NCBI GenBank assembly: GCA_902825965.1
Contig: CADEDA010000030.1
Coordinates: 1-32,795, forward strand
Source of the DNA: an uncultured Gemmatimonadota bacterium
GTDB lineage: Bacteria > Gemmatimonadota > Gemmatimonadetes > Gemmatimonadales > Gemmatimonadaceae
Reading direction: 5' to 3'
DNA length: 32,795 nt
Made by a program: the position numbers and the translations under genes. Shown piece by piece: positions 21,804 to 29,400 of the stretch (positions are counted from its first letter, which is position 1; each line of letters starts with the position of its first letter). The notes below the pieces were generated by a model. That model did not search any database. It had not been told where the DNA came from and saw only the letters and a program-made list of their open reading frames with translations.

Positions 21804-23648
21804 TCAGATCGCGTCGGCCGACTGACGTCGCAGCGTCGCGTTGATCTCGTTCCGGCGGTCGACGATCTTGGCGTCGCGCCGGAGGTGGTCCAGGAAGAGC
21901 CGCACGCGCTGCTCGCGCATGGCCTGCAGCGTCCGCGCCCGCTGGCCTTCCTTCTGCGCTTCGAAGTCGGCTCGCGTCGCTTCCACGCGGGCGATCACGC
22001 GGATGATGTACAGGCCGTCCGTGGACTTGGCGACGCCCATGCCGCCCACCGGGATCGCGAAGGCGGCGCCCACGGCCTCGTTGTAGTACCCCATGCCCGG
22101 GACGAACCCGAGCCGCGTGAACGGCCCCGCCGTCTGCGCGGCCAGGCCCGCCTTGGTGGCCGCGGCGCCCAGCGTGGAGCTCTTCGCGTCGGCCAGGATG
22201 GCCTCGGCCTGCGCCACGAGCCCCTCGGTGGCCTTCCGTTCCTTCAGGGCGGTCCGGATCTCCTCCTTCACCTCGTCGAACGGCGCCTTGCCGCCGACGG
22301 TCAGGGAGTCGATGCGCGCCACGTAGTAGCCACCGTCGTCGTCGATGAGGTCACTGATCTCACCGCGCACCGCACCGCTGAACGCGAAGCCGGTGATGCC
22401 GCCGACCGGTCGGCCGAGGTAGTAGGCCGTCTGGCCCTCGGTCACCGGCACGGTGGAGACGAGCAGGCCGAGGACCTTCGCCGCGCTGTCCAGGCGCGCC
22501 GGCTCGCTGCTGCCGGCGGCGATGTTCGAGAGGCGGTCGGCGCGGCGGTCGGTCGCCGTCGCGGTCGAGTCGTTCTGCTTGACGGTGACGAGGATGTGGC
22601 GCAGCGCCAGCGTGTCGCCCTTCTTCTCGGTCGCCTTGATGAGGTGCCAGCCGAACTGGGTCAGCACCGGTTCCGAGATCTGCCCCACGCGGAGTGCGAA
22701 GGCCGCCCGCTCGAACTCGGGCACGAAGCGGCCACGGGCGCCGCGGCCGAGGTCGCCGCCCTGCGGACCCGAGATCGTGTCCTCGGACTCGCGGATGGCC
22801 ACGGCCTCGAACGTCGACTTGCCCGATGCGATCTCCTCGCGGAGCACGCGGAGCTTGCCGGCCGTGGCCGCGGTGTCCGCCGCGGTGGGGGTACGGTCGA
22901 TGCCCACCACCGACATCACGGCGCGGCCCGGCCGCTCCCAGCGGTTGGGCTGCGCATCGTAGTACTTCCGGACCTCGGCATCACTGACCTCGGCGTTGGC
23001 GATCTGCGTCGCCGTCGGCTTGAGGGCCACGAACTCCACGGTCGCCGAGTCGCGCTCGTCGCGGAAGAAGCGGAACAGCCGGTCATCCGAGGCGTAGGCG
23101 TCGGTGATGAGCTGCGAGAACAGTTTGGTGCGCGGGATCTCGGTCCGATAATAGTTCTCGAGCTGGACGAGCAGGCCCTGCTGCTTGGCCACCGGCGACG
23201 CCAGCAGGCGCTGGTACTTGGCGGGGTCGAAGCGGCCATCGGTCAGCAGCTGCGGGTTCGTCAACATCTGCTGGGGCGGGGAGTTGAGCGCTGCTTCCTG
23301 GATCTCCTCGTCCGTGACGCGGATGCCCCGCTTCTCGTATTCCTGTTGGAGGAGCAGGTCGGAGACCAGCTGGTTGAAGGCCTGGTCCTCGATCTGCTGC
23401 CGTTCGTCGAGGTTCAGGCCGCGGCCGGTCCGCTGCTCCTGCTCTTGGGCGAGCGCGTTCGTGAGGTTCTGCCACGCCACGTAGGTGATCTCATCGCCGT
23501 TCACCTTGCCCACCACCGTCGAGGTGGTGACCGGCGCGCGGCCGAGGAGGCCGGACACCTCGCCGAGCAGGAACCCGCCGACGAACGCAAAGAAGAGAAT
23601 CGCCCACACGAACCAGATGAACTTGTTGCTCCGCATCGATTGCAGCAC
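21804..23648 (-). CDS. PpiD/SurA-like membrane-anchored periplasmic peptidyl-prolyl isomerase/chaperone
   Basis: The protein has a short cytoplasmic N-terminus, one membrane anchor (about residues 10-28, FIWFVWAILFFAFVGGFLL), a SurA-like helical domain (about 45-180) and a parvulin-type domain. The best-kept part of the latter is SGPQGGDLGRGARGRFVPEF with FGWHLIKATEKKGDTLALRHILV. A second, degenerate parvulin-like region follows, then a C-terminal helix. This is PpiD architecture and size (614 against about 620). It would help fold exported and outer-membrane proteins. I chose GTG 23648 because it has AGGGG 9 nt upstream and gives VLQSMRSNKF, like family N-termini. GTG 23708 (634 residues) and ATG 23636 are alternatives. 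It diverges from the TPR gene at 23871. Confidence 0.87.
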   Translation of the reverse strand: MLQSMRSNKFIWFVWAILFFAFVGGFLLGEVSGLLGRAPVTTSTVVGKVNGDEITYVAWQNLTNALAQEQEQRTGRGLNLDERQQIEDQAFNQLVSDLLLQQEYEKRGIRVTDEEIQEAALNSPPQQMLTNPQLLTDGRFDPAKYQRLLASPVAKQQGLLVQLENYYRTEIPRTKLFSQLITDAYASDDRLFRFFRDERDSATVEFVALKPTATQIANAEVSDAEVRKYYDAQPNRWERPGRAVMSVVGIDRTPTAADTAATAGKLRVLREEIASGKSTFEAVAIRESEDTISGPQGGDLGRGARGRFVPEFERAAFALRVGQISEPVLTQFGWHLIKATEKKGDTLALRHILVTVKQNDSTATATDRRADRLSNIAAGSSEPARLDSAAKVLGLLVSTVPVTEGQTAYYLGRPVGGITGFAFSGAVRGEISDLIDDDGGYYVARIDSLTVGGKAPFDEVKEEIRTALKERKATEGLVAQAEAILADAKSSTLGAAATKAGLAAQTAGPFTRLGFVPGMGYYNEAVGAAFAIPVGGMGVAKSTDGLYIIRVIARVEATRADFEAQKEGQRARTLQAMREQRVRLFLDHLRRDAKIVDRRNEINATLRRQSADAI

Positions 23649-23733
23649 GGACCACGACCCCTGAATTCGACGGTAATTGGCTGCGCTGGACCCCTGCGGA
23701 TCCGGCACTTCACGCTGGGTGACGTAACCTGTA

Positions 23734-23763
23734 AAGCTACCCCGAAAGCGAACGTAAAATCAA
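23734..23763 (-). promoter_or_regulatory. Candidate promoter of the PpiD-like gene
   Basis: On the minus strand TTGATT (23763-23758) and TAGCTT (23739-23734) are 18 nt apart. Transcription would start near 23727. The same TAGCTT -10 box is used by the divergent promoter 50 nt away. The whole 23709-23870 gap consists of these two promoters and the leaders; I see nothing else in it. Confidence 0.5.
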
Positions 23764-23783
23764 GCGAGACGCGAACTTCTGAT

Positions 23784-23812
23784 TGACGCTCTCTCGCCGC
23801 CAATGCTAGCTT
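23784..23812 (+). promoter_or_regulatory. Candidate promoter of the TPR-aroQ operon
   Basis: TTGACG (23784-23789; five of six consensus bases) and TAGCTT (23807-23812) are spaced 17 nt apart. It is the best sigma-70-like match in the window. It predicts a leader of about 50 nt before the ATG at 23871, without a clear Shine-Dalgarno sequence. Confidence 0.6.
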
Positions 23813-23870
23813 GGCGAGACCGCGCTGCGTCGTACCGCAAGGGTTCGCCCTCCTCCTCCCGATCCGCCCG

Positions 23871-26198
23871 ATGGCCGCACCGAACCGCGTCGAAGAACTC
23901 CGGAAGCGATACCACGAGAACCCGAAGAAGTTCTTCGCGCCCTTTGCGAACGAACTCCGGAAGACCGGGCAGATCGACCGCGCCATCCTGATCTGTCAGA
24001 AGCACTTGGGCGACCAGCCCGCGTCCATGAACGGGTTCGTGGTGTACGGGCAGTGCCTGTTCGAGCTTGGGCAGCTCGAGGAGGCGCGGGGGCCGTTTGA
24101 GGCCGCGCTCGGCCTCGATCCGGAGAACCTCATCGCGCTCCGGCACCTGGGCGACATCGCGCGCCTCAGCGGGGACCAGGAGACCGCCCGCAAGTGGTAC
24201 GTGCGCCTCCTGGAGTTCGACCGGCGGAACGACGAAGTGATCGCGCTGCTCGAGGAGGTCGGTGGCCGGCAGGACGTCGAACCCGCCTCGGGACCCTCAC
24301 GCGCGCCCAACATCATCTCGGTGGCGCCCTCGGTTCGCGTGACGGCCTCGGCCCAGGCCGTGGGGCTCGCGGGCGATGCCCAGGCGATGCCGCCACGCGG
24401 TTCGACGCCCGTGCGTCCGGTGACCCCGGCGCCCGCCAGCGCCGCCGCGGCGGTCAACCGACCTCAGGCTCTGGAGGATGTGAAGACCGTCGAGGTCGTG
24501 CTCCCGCCAAAGCCCACCAAGCGGCGCTCGCTCCTCGACGTCACGTTCGACTTCGGCGAGAGCAGCTCCGCCCCTGCGCCGGAAGCGGTCGCGCCGGTGG
24601 TTCCGCCCGTGGTGCCGCCCGTGGTGCCGCCCGTGGAGCCGCCGTCGCCGCCGGCGCCCATCGCCCCGCGCACGCCGACGCCGGTGATGCCGGTGGAGGC
24701 ACTCGAGGACGTCAAGACGGTCGAGATTCCGCGCGCCGCGATGGATGGCTTGGAGTTGGCCGACTTCAGCGCCGAGGTCGCACCCCTCGCCGACCTGGAG
24801 CCGTCGGAGTTCAATGCCGGACCCGTGGAACGACTCGCCGACTTCGAGCCGGAGTCCGCGTCGGCACCCTCGGTGCAGCCGCTTGCGATCGAGGGCATGG
24901 AGGAACGTGAGTTCCGCCCGCCGGCCGATTCGGGTGCGTTCCCGTCGATGCTGGACCCGCAGGACGAACCCGTCGCCGAGTCGTCGCTGCTGGATCTCGA
25001 AGTCATCGGCGATCCGGCTGGCGGTCCGATGGCGTCGATGGAACCGACGTCGGGACTGGTCGAGACCACGGATGCCGAGTTCTTCACGGCCGGGCTGGAC
25101 GAACTCTCGGGTGATCTCGTCGAGTCGGCAGGCCCGGGAGTTGAGGCGTTCCACGCCGATGCGCCCTCCGAGTTCGGCGCCCTCACGGACGCCGTGGACG
25201 CCGGAGACGAACTCCCGGCGCTCCCGGCCGAACCCGACGATCCGGCGCGCGCCGGGATCGACGAAACGATGGAACTGCTCGCGCCGCCGATCGAGGCGGA
25301 CGACGCGCTCGATGTGCTCGACGAGCCGGCGACCGGCTCGGCACCCGTCACCTTCGTCACTGAGACGATGGCGAAGGTCTACCTCGAGCAGGGGCTCACG
25401 GACCGCGCCGTCGACGTGTATCGCCAGCTGGTGGCGCAGTCGCCGTCCGACGAGGGACTCCGCGACCGCCTGCGCGCGCTCGAGACACGGCAGCGCGCCT
25501 CCCTCGAGTTCGAAGTGCCCCTGGACGCCGTCGAGACGCCGGAGCCTGCACCGGCGAACGCGATGCTCTCGGCGATGTCGTTCGATGAGGTCGCACTGCA
25601 CACCCCGGCCGGTGGTCGGGCGGTGGACCCTGTCGCGCCGCCGCCGGCGACGCCGGTGGCTCCGGCAGCCGCAGCGGTCTCGCCGACGGACACCGTGCCC
25701 GAACCGGCCCTGCCGACCGCGCGCGACTTCTTCTCTGCCTTCGCCCGGCGTGGCCTCTCTGCTGCGCCACCGATGGTCACGATCCCGACCGCGGCCGGAT
25801 CGCCGCTGAGCCCGCTGGACGAACTCTTTGGCCCCGAGGTGAACGTGGAGGATGAACGCGCGGCGCATCGGCTCGCAGCGGTAGGAGCGACCTCAGGACC
25901 GTCCGGCGGGACGGCGCTCGACTCGCTCTTCGGCGAGGGACCGTCGGCGCCGATGCCACCCGAGCTGCCGTCCGCGGTGCCCGGGGCGCCGCGCGTGTCG
26001 CGCGCATCCGAGAAGCTGCGCTTCGACCAGTTCTTCCAGTCCACGTCGGTCGCCTCCGCGGCGACACCGACGTCGATGGACGACGACAGCTCGCCGATCG
26101 TGGAGTCGTCGTCCTACGCTGGAGAGGGGCCGAGCGCCCCGCCCGAAGACGATGACCTCGATCAGTTCCAGGGCTGGTTGCGGGGACTGACCAAGTGA
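23871..26198 (+). CDS. TPR protein with long disordered region and repeated hydrophobic-acidic short motifs
   Basis: From ATG 23871 the product is 775 residues. The N-terminal block (about 1-135) holds TPR-like repeats: NELRKTGQIDRAILICQKHL, GQCLFELGQLEEARGPFEAAL and LGDIARLSGDQETARKWYVRLLE. A long Pro/Ala/acidic region follows, containing a VVPP tandem repeat (243-258) and a duplicated LEDVKTVE motif (201 and 278). One isolated TPR-like pair sits near 500-545 (TETMAKVYLEQGLTDRAVDVY). The C-terminal 160 residues repeat short motifs of the type Leu/Phe-Asp-x-Leu/Phe-Phe: DFFSAF (619), LDELFG (649), LDSLFG (683), FDQFF (718), and the terminal DLDQFQGWLRGL (762-773). No signal or membrane segment is seen. 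It is probably a cytoplasmic scaffold with peptide docking sites; its function is unknown. The stop overlaps aroQ (GTGA at 26195-26198). The in-frame Met at 23811 sits in the promoter and is rejected. Confidence 0.85.
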   Translation: MAAPNRVEELRKRYHENPKKFFAPFANELRKTGQIDRAILICQKHLGDQPASMNGFVVYGQCLFELGQLEEARGPFEAALGLDPENLIALRHLGDIARLSGDQETARKWYVRLLEFDRRNDEVIALLEEVGGRQDVEPASGPSRAPNIISVAPSVRVTASAQAVGLAGDAQAMPPRGSTPVRPVTPAPASAAAAVNRPQALEDVKTVEVVLPPKPTKRRSLLDVTFDFGESSSAPAPEAVAPVVPPVVPPVVPPVEPPSPPAPIAPRTPTPVMPVEALEDVKTVEIPRAAMDGLELADFSAEVAPLADLEPSEFNAGPVERLADFEPESASAPSVQPLAIEGMEEREFRPPADSGAFPSMLDPQDEPVAESSLLDLEVIGDPAGGPMASMEPTSGLVETTDAEFFTAGLDELSGDLVESAGPGVEAFHADAPSEFGALTDAVDAGDELPALPAEPDDPARAGIDETMELLAPPIEADDALDVLDEPATGSAPVTFVTETMAKVYLEQGLTDRAVDVYRQLVAQSPSDEGLRDRLRALETRQRASLEFEVPLDAVETPEPAPANAMLSAMSFDEVALHTPAGGRAVDPVAPPPATPVAPAAAAVSPTDTVPEPALPTARDFFSAFARRGLSAAPPMVTIPTAAGSPLSPLDELFGPEVNVEDERAAHRLAAVGATSGPSGGTALDSLFGEGPSAPMPPELPSAVPGAPRVSRASEKLRFDQFFQSTSVASAATPTSMDDDSSPIVESSSYAGEGPSAPPEDDDLDQFQGWLRGLTK
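24471..24728 (+). repeat. Duplicated LEDVKTVE motif within the disordered region of the TPR protein
   Basis: LEDVKTVEV (24471-24497) and LEDVKTVEI (24702-24728) match in eight of nine residues but use different synonymous codons. This suggests selection on the peptide and not recent DNA duplication. Each copy is flanked by Pro-rich sequence, as expected of a short binding motif. Confidence 0.7.
24597..24644 (+). repeat. Four tandem 12-nt units encoding Val-Val-Pro-Pro inside the TPR gene
   Basis: Units start at 24597, 24609, 24621 and 24633. The second and third are identical; the first and last differ at one or two bases. They keep the reading frame, so gain or loss of a unit would only change linker length. 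They are coding microsatellite-like DNA and not CRISPR repeats. Confidence 0.85.
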
Positions 26199-26647
26199 GG
26201 ATCGCGGTCCTCAACGGGCCGAACCTGAACCTGCTGGGGATCCGCGAGCCGGAGATCTACGGGACGACGACGCTCGCGGAGATCGAAGCGCGCTTGGAGG
26301 AGGTGGGCGCCGAGCTCGGTGTCACGCTGCTCTTCTCTCAGTTCAACGACGAGGGGCGGATGCTGGACGCGATCCACAACTGCCGTGGCGTGGTGACGGC
26401 GGCGCTCGTGAACGCCGGGGCCTGGACGCATACGAGCCTCGCGCTGCGTGACGCTTTCGCGGCCGTCTCGCTCCCGTACGTCGAGGTCCACCTCTCCAAC
26501 ATCTACGCCAGGGAACCCGAGCGCCGGCACTCGTGGCTCGCCCCCGGCGCGGTGGCGATCGTCGCCGGCTTCGGCGCGACCGGCTACGAGCTGGCCCTGC
26601 GGGGCCTGGTACGCCACCTCGGCGGCGCCCCGTCGGGCGCGCTGTAG
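26195..26647 (+). CDS. aroQ: Type II 3-dehydroquinate dehydratase
   Basis: This 150-residue shikimate-pathway enzyme dehydrates 3-dehydroquinate to 3-dehydroshikimate as a dodecamer in the cytosol. LNGPNLNLLGIREPEIYG contains the catalytic Arg17 and Tyr22. The substrate-binding NAGAWTHTS (Asn73) and the VEVHLSN His99 are present, with RRHS near 110-113. The usual S-N-H-E-G loop reads F-N-D-E-G, a mild variation. Length is normal. The GTG start overlaps the stop of the TPR gene, so they are coupled, and the gene is followed 17 nt later by a stem-loop that likely ends the operon. Confidence 0.95.
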   Translation: MRIAVLNGPNLNLLGIREPEIYGTTTLAEIEARLEEVGAELGVTLLFSQFNDEGRMLDAIHNCRGVVTAALVNAGAWTHTSLALRDAFAAVSLPYVEVHLSNIYAREPERRHSWLAPGAVAIVAGFGATGYELALRGLVRHLGGAPSGAL

Positions 26648-26663
26648 CGCCTGCGCGGGCCAG

Positions 26664-26695
26664 CCGGTCGGCGGCACCCCCGCCGCACGGACCGG
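26664..26695 (+). terminator. Stem-loop after aroQ
   Basis: CCGGTC (26664-26669) pairs with GACCGG (26690-26695), and an inner GCGGC (26671-26675) pairs with GCCGC (26682-26686) around a 6-nt loop. A small bulge separates the two stems. It lies in the 91-nt gap between aroQ and the next gene. There is no T tract. Confidence 0.55.
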
Positions 26696-26704
26696 AGACC
26701 GGCC

Positions 26705-26732
26705 ACGACTGGCTTGCGCGGTCGGCTAGCTT
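26705..26732 (+). promoter_or_regulatory. Candidate leaderless promoter of the ZIP transporter-rarA operon
   Basis: TAGCTT (26727-26732) lies 6 nt before the GTG start at 26739, and a weak -35-like ACGACT (26705-26710) is 16 nt further upstream. There is no Shine-Dalgarno sequence. The -10 box is identical to those at 23734 and 23807. Confidence 0.45.
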
Positions 26733-26738
26733 CCTGAC

Positions 26739-27449
26739 GTGACCGATCTGCTCTACGCCGTGCTCGCCGCGGCGGGGAATCTCGTCGGCGCCGCGGCGGT
26801 GACCGCGCGGCCCCGCTGGTCTCCCCGCACCCTCGAGCTGCTGCTCGCCCTCTCGGCGGGCTTCCTCGTCGTCGTGTCCATCGCCGGATTGCTGCCCGAG
26901 GCGATCGAGCACGGGGGCGAGCGCGCGGCGCTGATCATCCTCGCCGGATTCCTGTTGGTGCACCTCACGCAGCACGCGCTCGTGGGGCATTTCCACTTCG
27001 GCGAGGAGACCCATCACGTGAGCCGTGGGGTGTCCACGTCGGCCCTGGCCGGACTGCTGCTGCACACGTTCGTCGACGGCGTGGCGATCGCCAGTGCATT
27101 CGCCGTGAGCGCCGAGCTCGGTGTGCTGGTGTTCGCGGCGGTCTTCCTGCACAAGGTGCCGGAGGGGCTCGCGATCGCCTCGCTCTGGATCGCGTCCGGC
27201 CGTTCCCGGCGCGCCGCGATGGGCGCCGCCGCGGCCCTCGGCGTCGCCACCCTGCTCGGCGTCGTCTTCACCGACCTCGTCGATCCGCTCGCGCAGTGGG
27301 GACTCGCCCTCTCCGCCGGAGTGACCCTCTACGTCGGCGCGTCCAACCTCATCCCCGAGTTCCAGGGCAAGCCGGGCTGGGGGCACAACATCGCGTTCTT
27401 CGCCGGCTGCGCGATCTCGGTGGCGGTCCGGCTGCTGCTGGGGCACTGA
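26739..27449 (+). CDS. ZIP-family divalent metal transporter
   Basis: The 236-residue membrane protein has about eight hydrophobic helices. In helix 4 it has H109-T-F-V-D113-G (LLLHTFVDGVAIASA), and in helix 5 H138-K-V-P-E142-G (VFLHKVPEGLAIASLW). These are the binuclear metal-site motifs of ZIP transporters. A His-rich loop (HFHFGEETHH, 84-93) between helices 3 and 4 could sense or bind zinc. ZIP proteins import Zn2+, Fe2+ or Mn2+ into the cytosol; specificity is not readable here. The GTG start follows a -10 box by 6 nt. The next gene begins one base after the stop. Confidence 0.9.
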   Translation: MTDLLYAVLAAAGNLVGAAAVTARPRWSPRTLELLLALSAGFLVVVSIAGLLPEAIEHGGERAALIILAGFLLVHLTQHALVGHFHFGEETHHVSRGVSTSALAGLLLHTFVDGVAIASAFAVSAELGVLVFAAVFLHKVPEGLAIASLWIASGRSRRAAMGAAAALGVATLLGVVFTDLVDPLAQWGLALSAGVTLYVGASNLIPEFQGKPGWGHNIAFFAGCAISVAVRLLLGH

Positions 27450-27450
27450 C

Positions 27451-28845
27451 ATGACACGCCGCGGCGAACGGTCCGGGGCCGAGGCGCCAGGTCTGTTCGA
27501 GCGCCCGCTGCTCGCGCCGCTCGCTTCGCGCCTGCGTCCGCGTACGCTCGATGAGGTGGTCGGACAGGAATCGATCCTCGGGCCGGGCAAGCCACTGCGC
27601 GTCGCGATGGAGCGCGGGGACACCGGGAGCATACTGCTCTGGGGCCCGCCGGGCACCGGCAAGACCACCATCGCGCGGCTCGTCGCGCGGCACGTGGACG
27701 GGGAGTTCGTGCCGTTCAGCGCCGTAACGGACGGGGTCGCGCGGATCCGCGAGATCGTCGCCGACGCCGAGAAGCGTCGGGTGCTCGGCGCGCGCACGGT
27801 GCTGTTCGTCGACGAGATCCACCGCTTCAATCGTGGGCAGCAGGACGCGCTGCTGCCCCACGTCGAGAGCGGACTGCTGACGCTCATCGGGGCGACCACC
27901 GAGAACCCCAGCTTCGAGATCAACGGCGCGCTCCTGAGCCGCCTGCGCGTCTTCGTGCTGCAGCCGCTCGATCGGGCGGCGATCGCGGCGTTACTCGACC
28001 GCGCGATGGCCGACGGCGAACGCGGGGTGCGCGCGGGCCGCGACGCGTCGGACGGAGCCGCCGCGCTGCAATTGCTGCCTGACGCGCGGGACCTGCTGGC
28101 CGAGCAGGTGGACGGCGATGCGCGGCGTGCCCTGACCGTCCTCGAGGCCGCTGCGGTGCTGGCGCGGACGGGCGTGATCGACCGCGAGACCGTCACGGCG
28201 GCGCTGCAGGTGCGGGTCCCCGCATACGACAAGTCGGGTGAGCAGCACTACAACCTGATCTCGGCCTACCACAAGGCGCTGCGCGGGTCCGATCCGCAGG
28301 GCGCGCTGTACTGGTTGGCACGCATGATCCGGGGCGGGGAGGACCCGCTGTTCATTGCGCGTCGCACGGTGCGGTTCGCGAGCGAGGACGTGGGCCTCGC
28401 CGACCCCCGGGCGCTGGAGGTCGCACTCGCGGCGCGTGACGCCTACCATTTCCTCGGGTCGCCGGAAGGCGAACTGGCACTCGCCGAGGCCGCGGTCTAC
28501 CTCGCCACGGCGCCCAAGTCCAACCGCGTGTACGTCGCGTGGAAGGCGGCGCAGGCCGCGGCCGACGCGACCCCGGCGGCCGGTGTGCCCCTGCACATCC
28601 GCAACGCGCCGACCGCACTCATGAAGGAACTCGGCTATGGCGCCGGGTACCAGTATGCGCACGATGCGCCGGACGCGTACGTGCCCCAGGATTATCTCCC
28701 GGATGAGGTCGGTGCGGCGCAGTTCTATGCGCCGAGTGCGTTCGGGTTCGAGAAGGAGATCGAGAAGCGGCTCGCCTGGTGGCGGGCCTTGAAGGCGCGC
28801 AGCACGCAACCGGGAGCCGCGGCTCCCCGAACGGAGACTGACTGA
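27451..28845 (+). CDS. rarA: RarA/MgsA-type AAA+ ATPase (replication-associated recombination protein)
   Basis: The 464-residue product is a clamp-loader-like AAA+ ATPase acting at stalled replication forks. Walker A is GPPGTGKTT (65-73) and Walker B LFVDEIHRFN (Asp121-Glu122). Sensor 1 lies in IGATTENPSFEINGALLSR, whose Arg164 is a likely arginine finger. VVGQESILGPGKPLR and the C-terminal tetramerisation region (YNLISAYHKALRGSDPQGAL, RRTVRFASEDVGLADPRAL) are diagnostic of RarA. The N-terminal extension of about 20 residues is short and basic. It is one base downstream of the ZIP gene and directly abuts the next ATG. Confidence 0.95.
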   Translation: MTRRGERSGAEAPGLFERPLLAPLASRLRPRTLDEVVGQESILGPGKPLRVAMERGDTGSILLWGPPGTGKTTIARLVARHVDGEFVPFSAVTDGVARIREIVADAEKRRVLGARTVLFVDEIHRFNRGQQDALLPHVESGLLTLIGATTENPSFEINGALLSRLRVFVLQPLDRAAIAALLDRAMADGERGVRAGRDASDGAAALQLLPDARDLLAEQVDGDARRALTVLEAAAVLARTGVIDRETVTAALQVRVPAYDKSGEQHYNLISAYHKALRGSDPQGALYWLARMIRGGEDPLFIARRTVRFASEDVGLADPRALEVALAARDAYHFLGSPEGELALAEAAVYLATAPKSNRVYVAWKAAQAAADATPAAGVPLHIRNAPTALMKELGYGAGYQYAHDAPDAYVPQDYLPDEVGAAQFYAPSAFGFEKEIEKRLAWWRALKARSTQPGAAAPRTETD

Positions 28846-29337
28846 ATGCACGTGTGGACGATGCGACGGCTGGTGACGATCGGGCTGACGGCCGCTGCGG
28901 CCCTCTGCACGCTGGGGGCGGGCGCCTGTGCCTCGCTGGCGCGGCAGGCGTTCGCGAACCCGGTGGTCGAGGTGAAGAACGTCGTGGTGAAGGGCATCGG
29001 CACGCAGGGCGGCTCGCTCGACGTGGTACTCGACGTCTACAACCCGAACGAGTACCGGATGGACGCCACCAAGCTCTCGTACACGGTCTGGGTGGACACC
29101 AACCAGGTGGCCCTCGGCGAGATCGAGAAGCTGGTCACGTTGACCAACAAGGGGCACTCCGAGGTCGTGGTCCCGGTGGAGTTCACGTTCGCGGCGGTGC
29201 GCGCGGCGATGCTCAAGATGTCGCAGAAGGGCAGCGTCGATTACCGCGTGACCGGCCAGTTCACGTACGTCACGCCGTTCGGGAACATCACGCGGCCCTA
29301 CTCGGGGACGGGGCGACTGGACGGCCTGCGGTTCTAG
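28846..29337 (+). CDS. Exported LEA14-like (LEA type 2/WHy domain) protein
   Basis: The 163-residue product has a hydrophobic signal (about 9-25). A cysteine-containing end, LGAGAC (Cys28), is a weak lipobox because position -3 is Ala. The mature part is one beta-sandwich with the LEA14/WHy pattern: NPVVEVKNVVVKGI, LDVVLDVYNPNEYRMDATKLSY, and VVVPVEFTFAAVRAAML. These proteins are related to desiccation-tolerance proteins of plants, but the bacterial envelope forms have no firm role. The ATG directly follows the rarA stop. A start at Met6 is equally possible. Confidence 0.78.
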   Translation: MHVWTMRRLVTIGLTAAAALCTLGAGACASLARQAFANPVVEVKNVVVKGIGTQGGSLDVVLDVYNPNEYRMDATKLSYTVWVDTNQVALGEIEKLVTLTNKGHSEVVVPVEFTFAAVRAAMLKMSQKGSVDYRVTGQFTYVTPFGNITRPYSGTGRLDGLRF

Positions 29338-29359
29338 GGCGCGGACGGTGCCGCGCTGC

Positions 29360-29365
29360 TATTAT
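29360..29365 (+). promoter_or_regulatory. Possible -10 box before hflX
   Basis: TATTAT matches the -10 consensus in five of six positions and stands out in this GC-rich gap. It predicts a start of transcription near 29372, upstream of the hflX coding region. No convincing -35 is seen. The ATG that overlaps it (29364) is in the wrong frame for hflX. Confidence 0.4.
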
Positions 29366-29400
29366 GCAGCTCCTCCGTACGCGAGCACCCCATCAAGTCC

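Noticed and set aside
21885-23786. Plus-strand open frame of 633 codons opposite the PpiD-like gene
   Set aside because: Antisense shadow of a gene with a clear membrane anchor and parvulin motif; low-complexity Arg/His/Leu sequence.
24597-24644. Short tandem repeats considered as CRISPR
   Set aside because: Units are 12 nt, contiguous, without spacers, and in frame within a coding sequence.
24297-25868. Minus-strand Arg-rich open frame opposite the second TPR gene
   Set aside because: Poly-Arg/His shadow of Pro/Ala-rich coding sequence.
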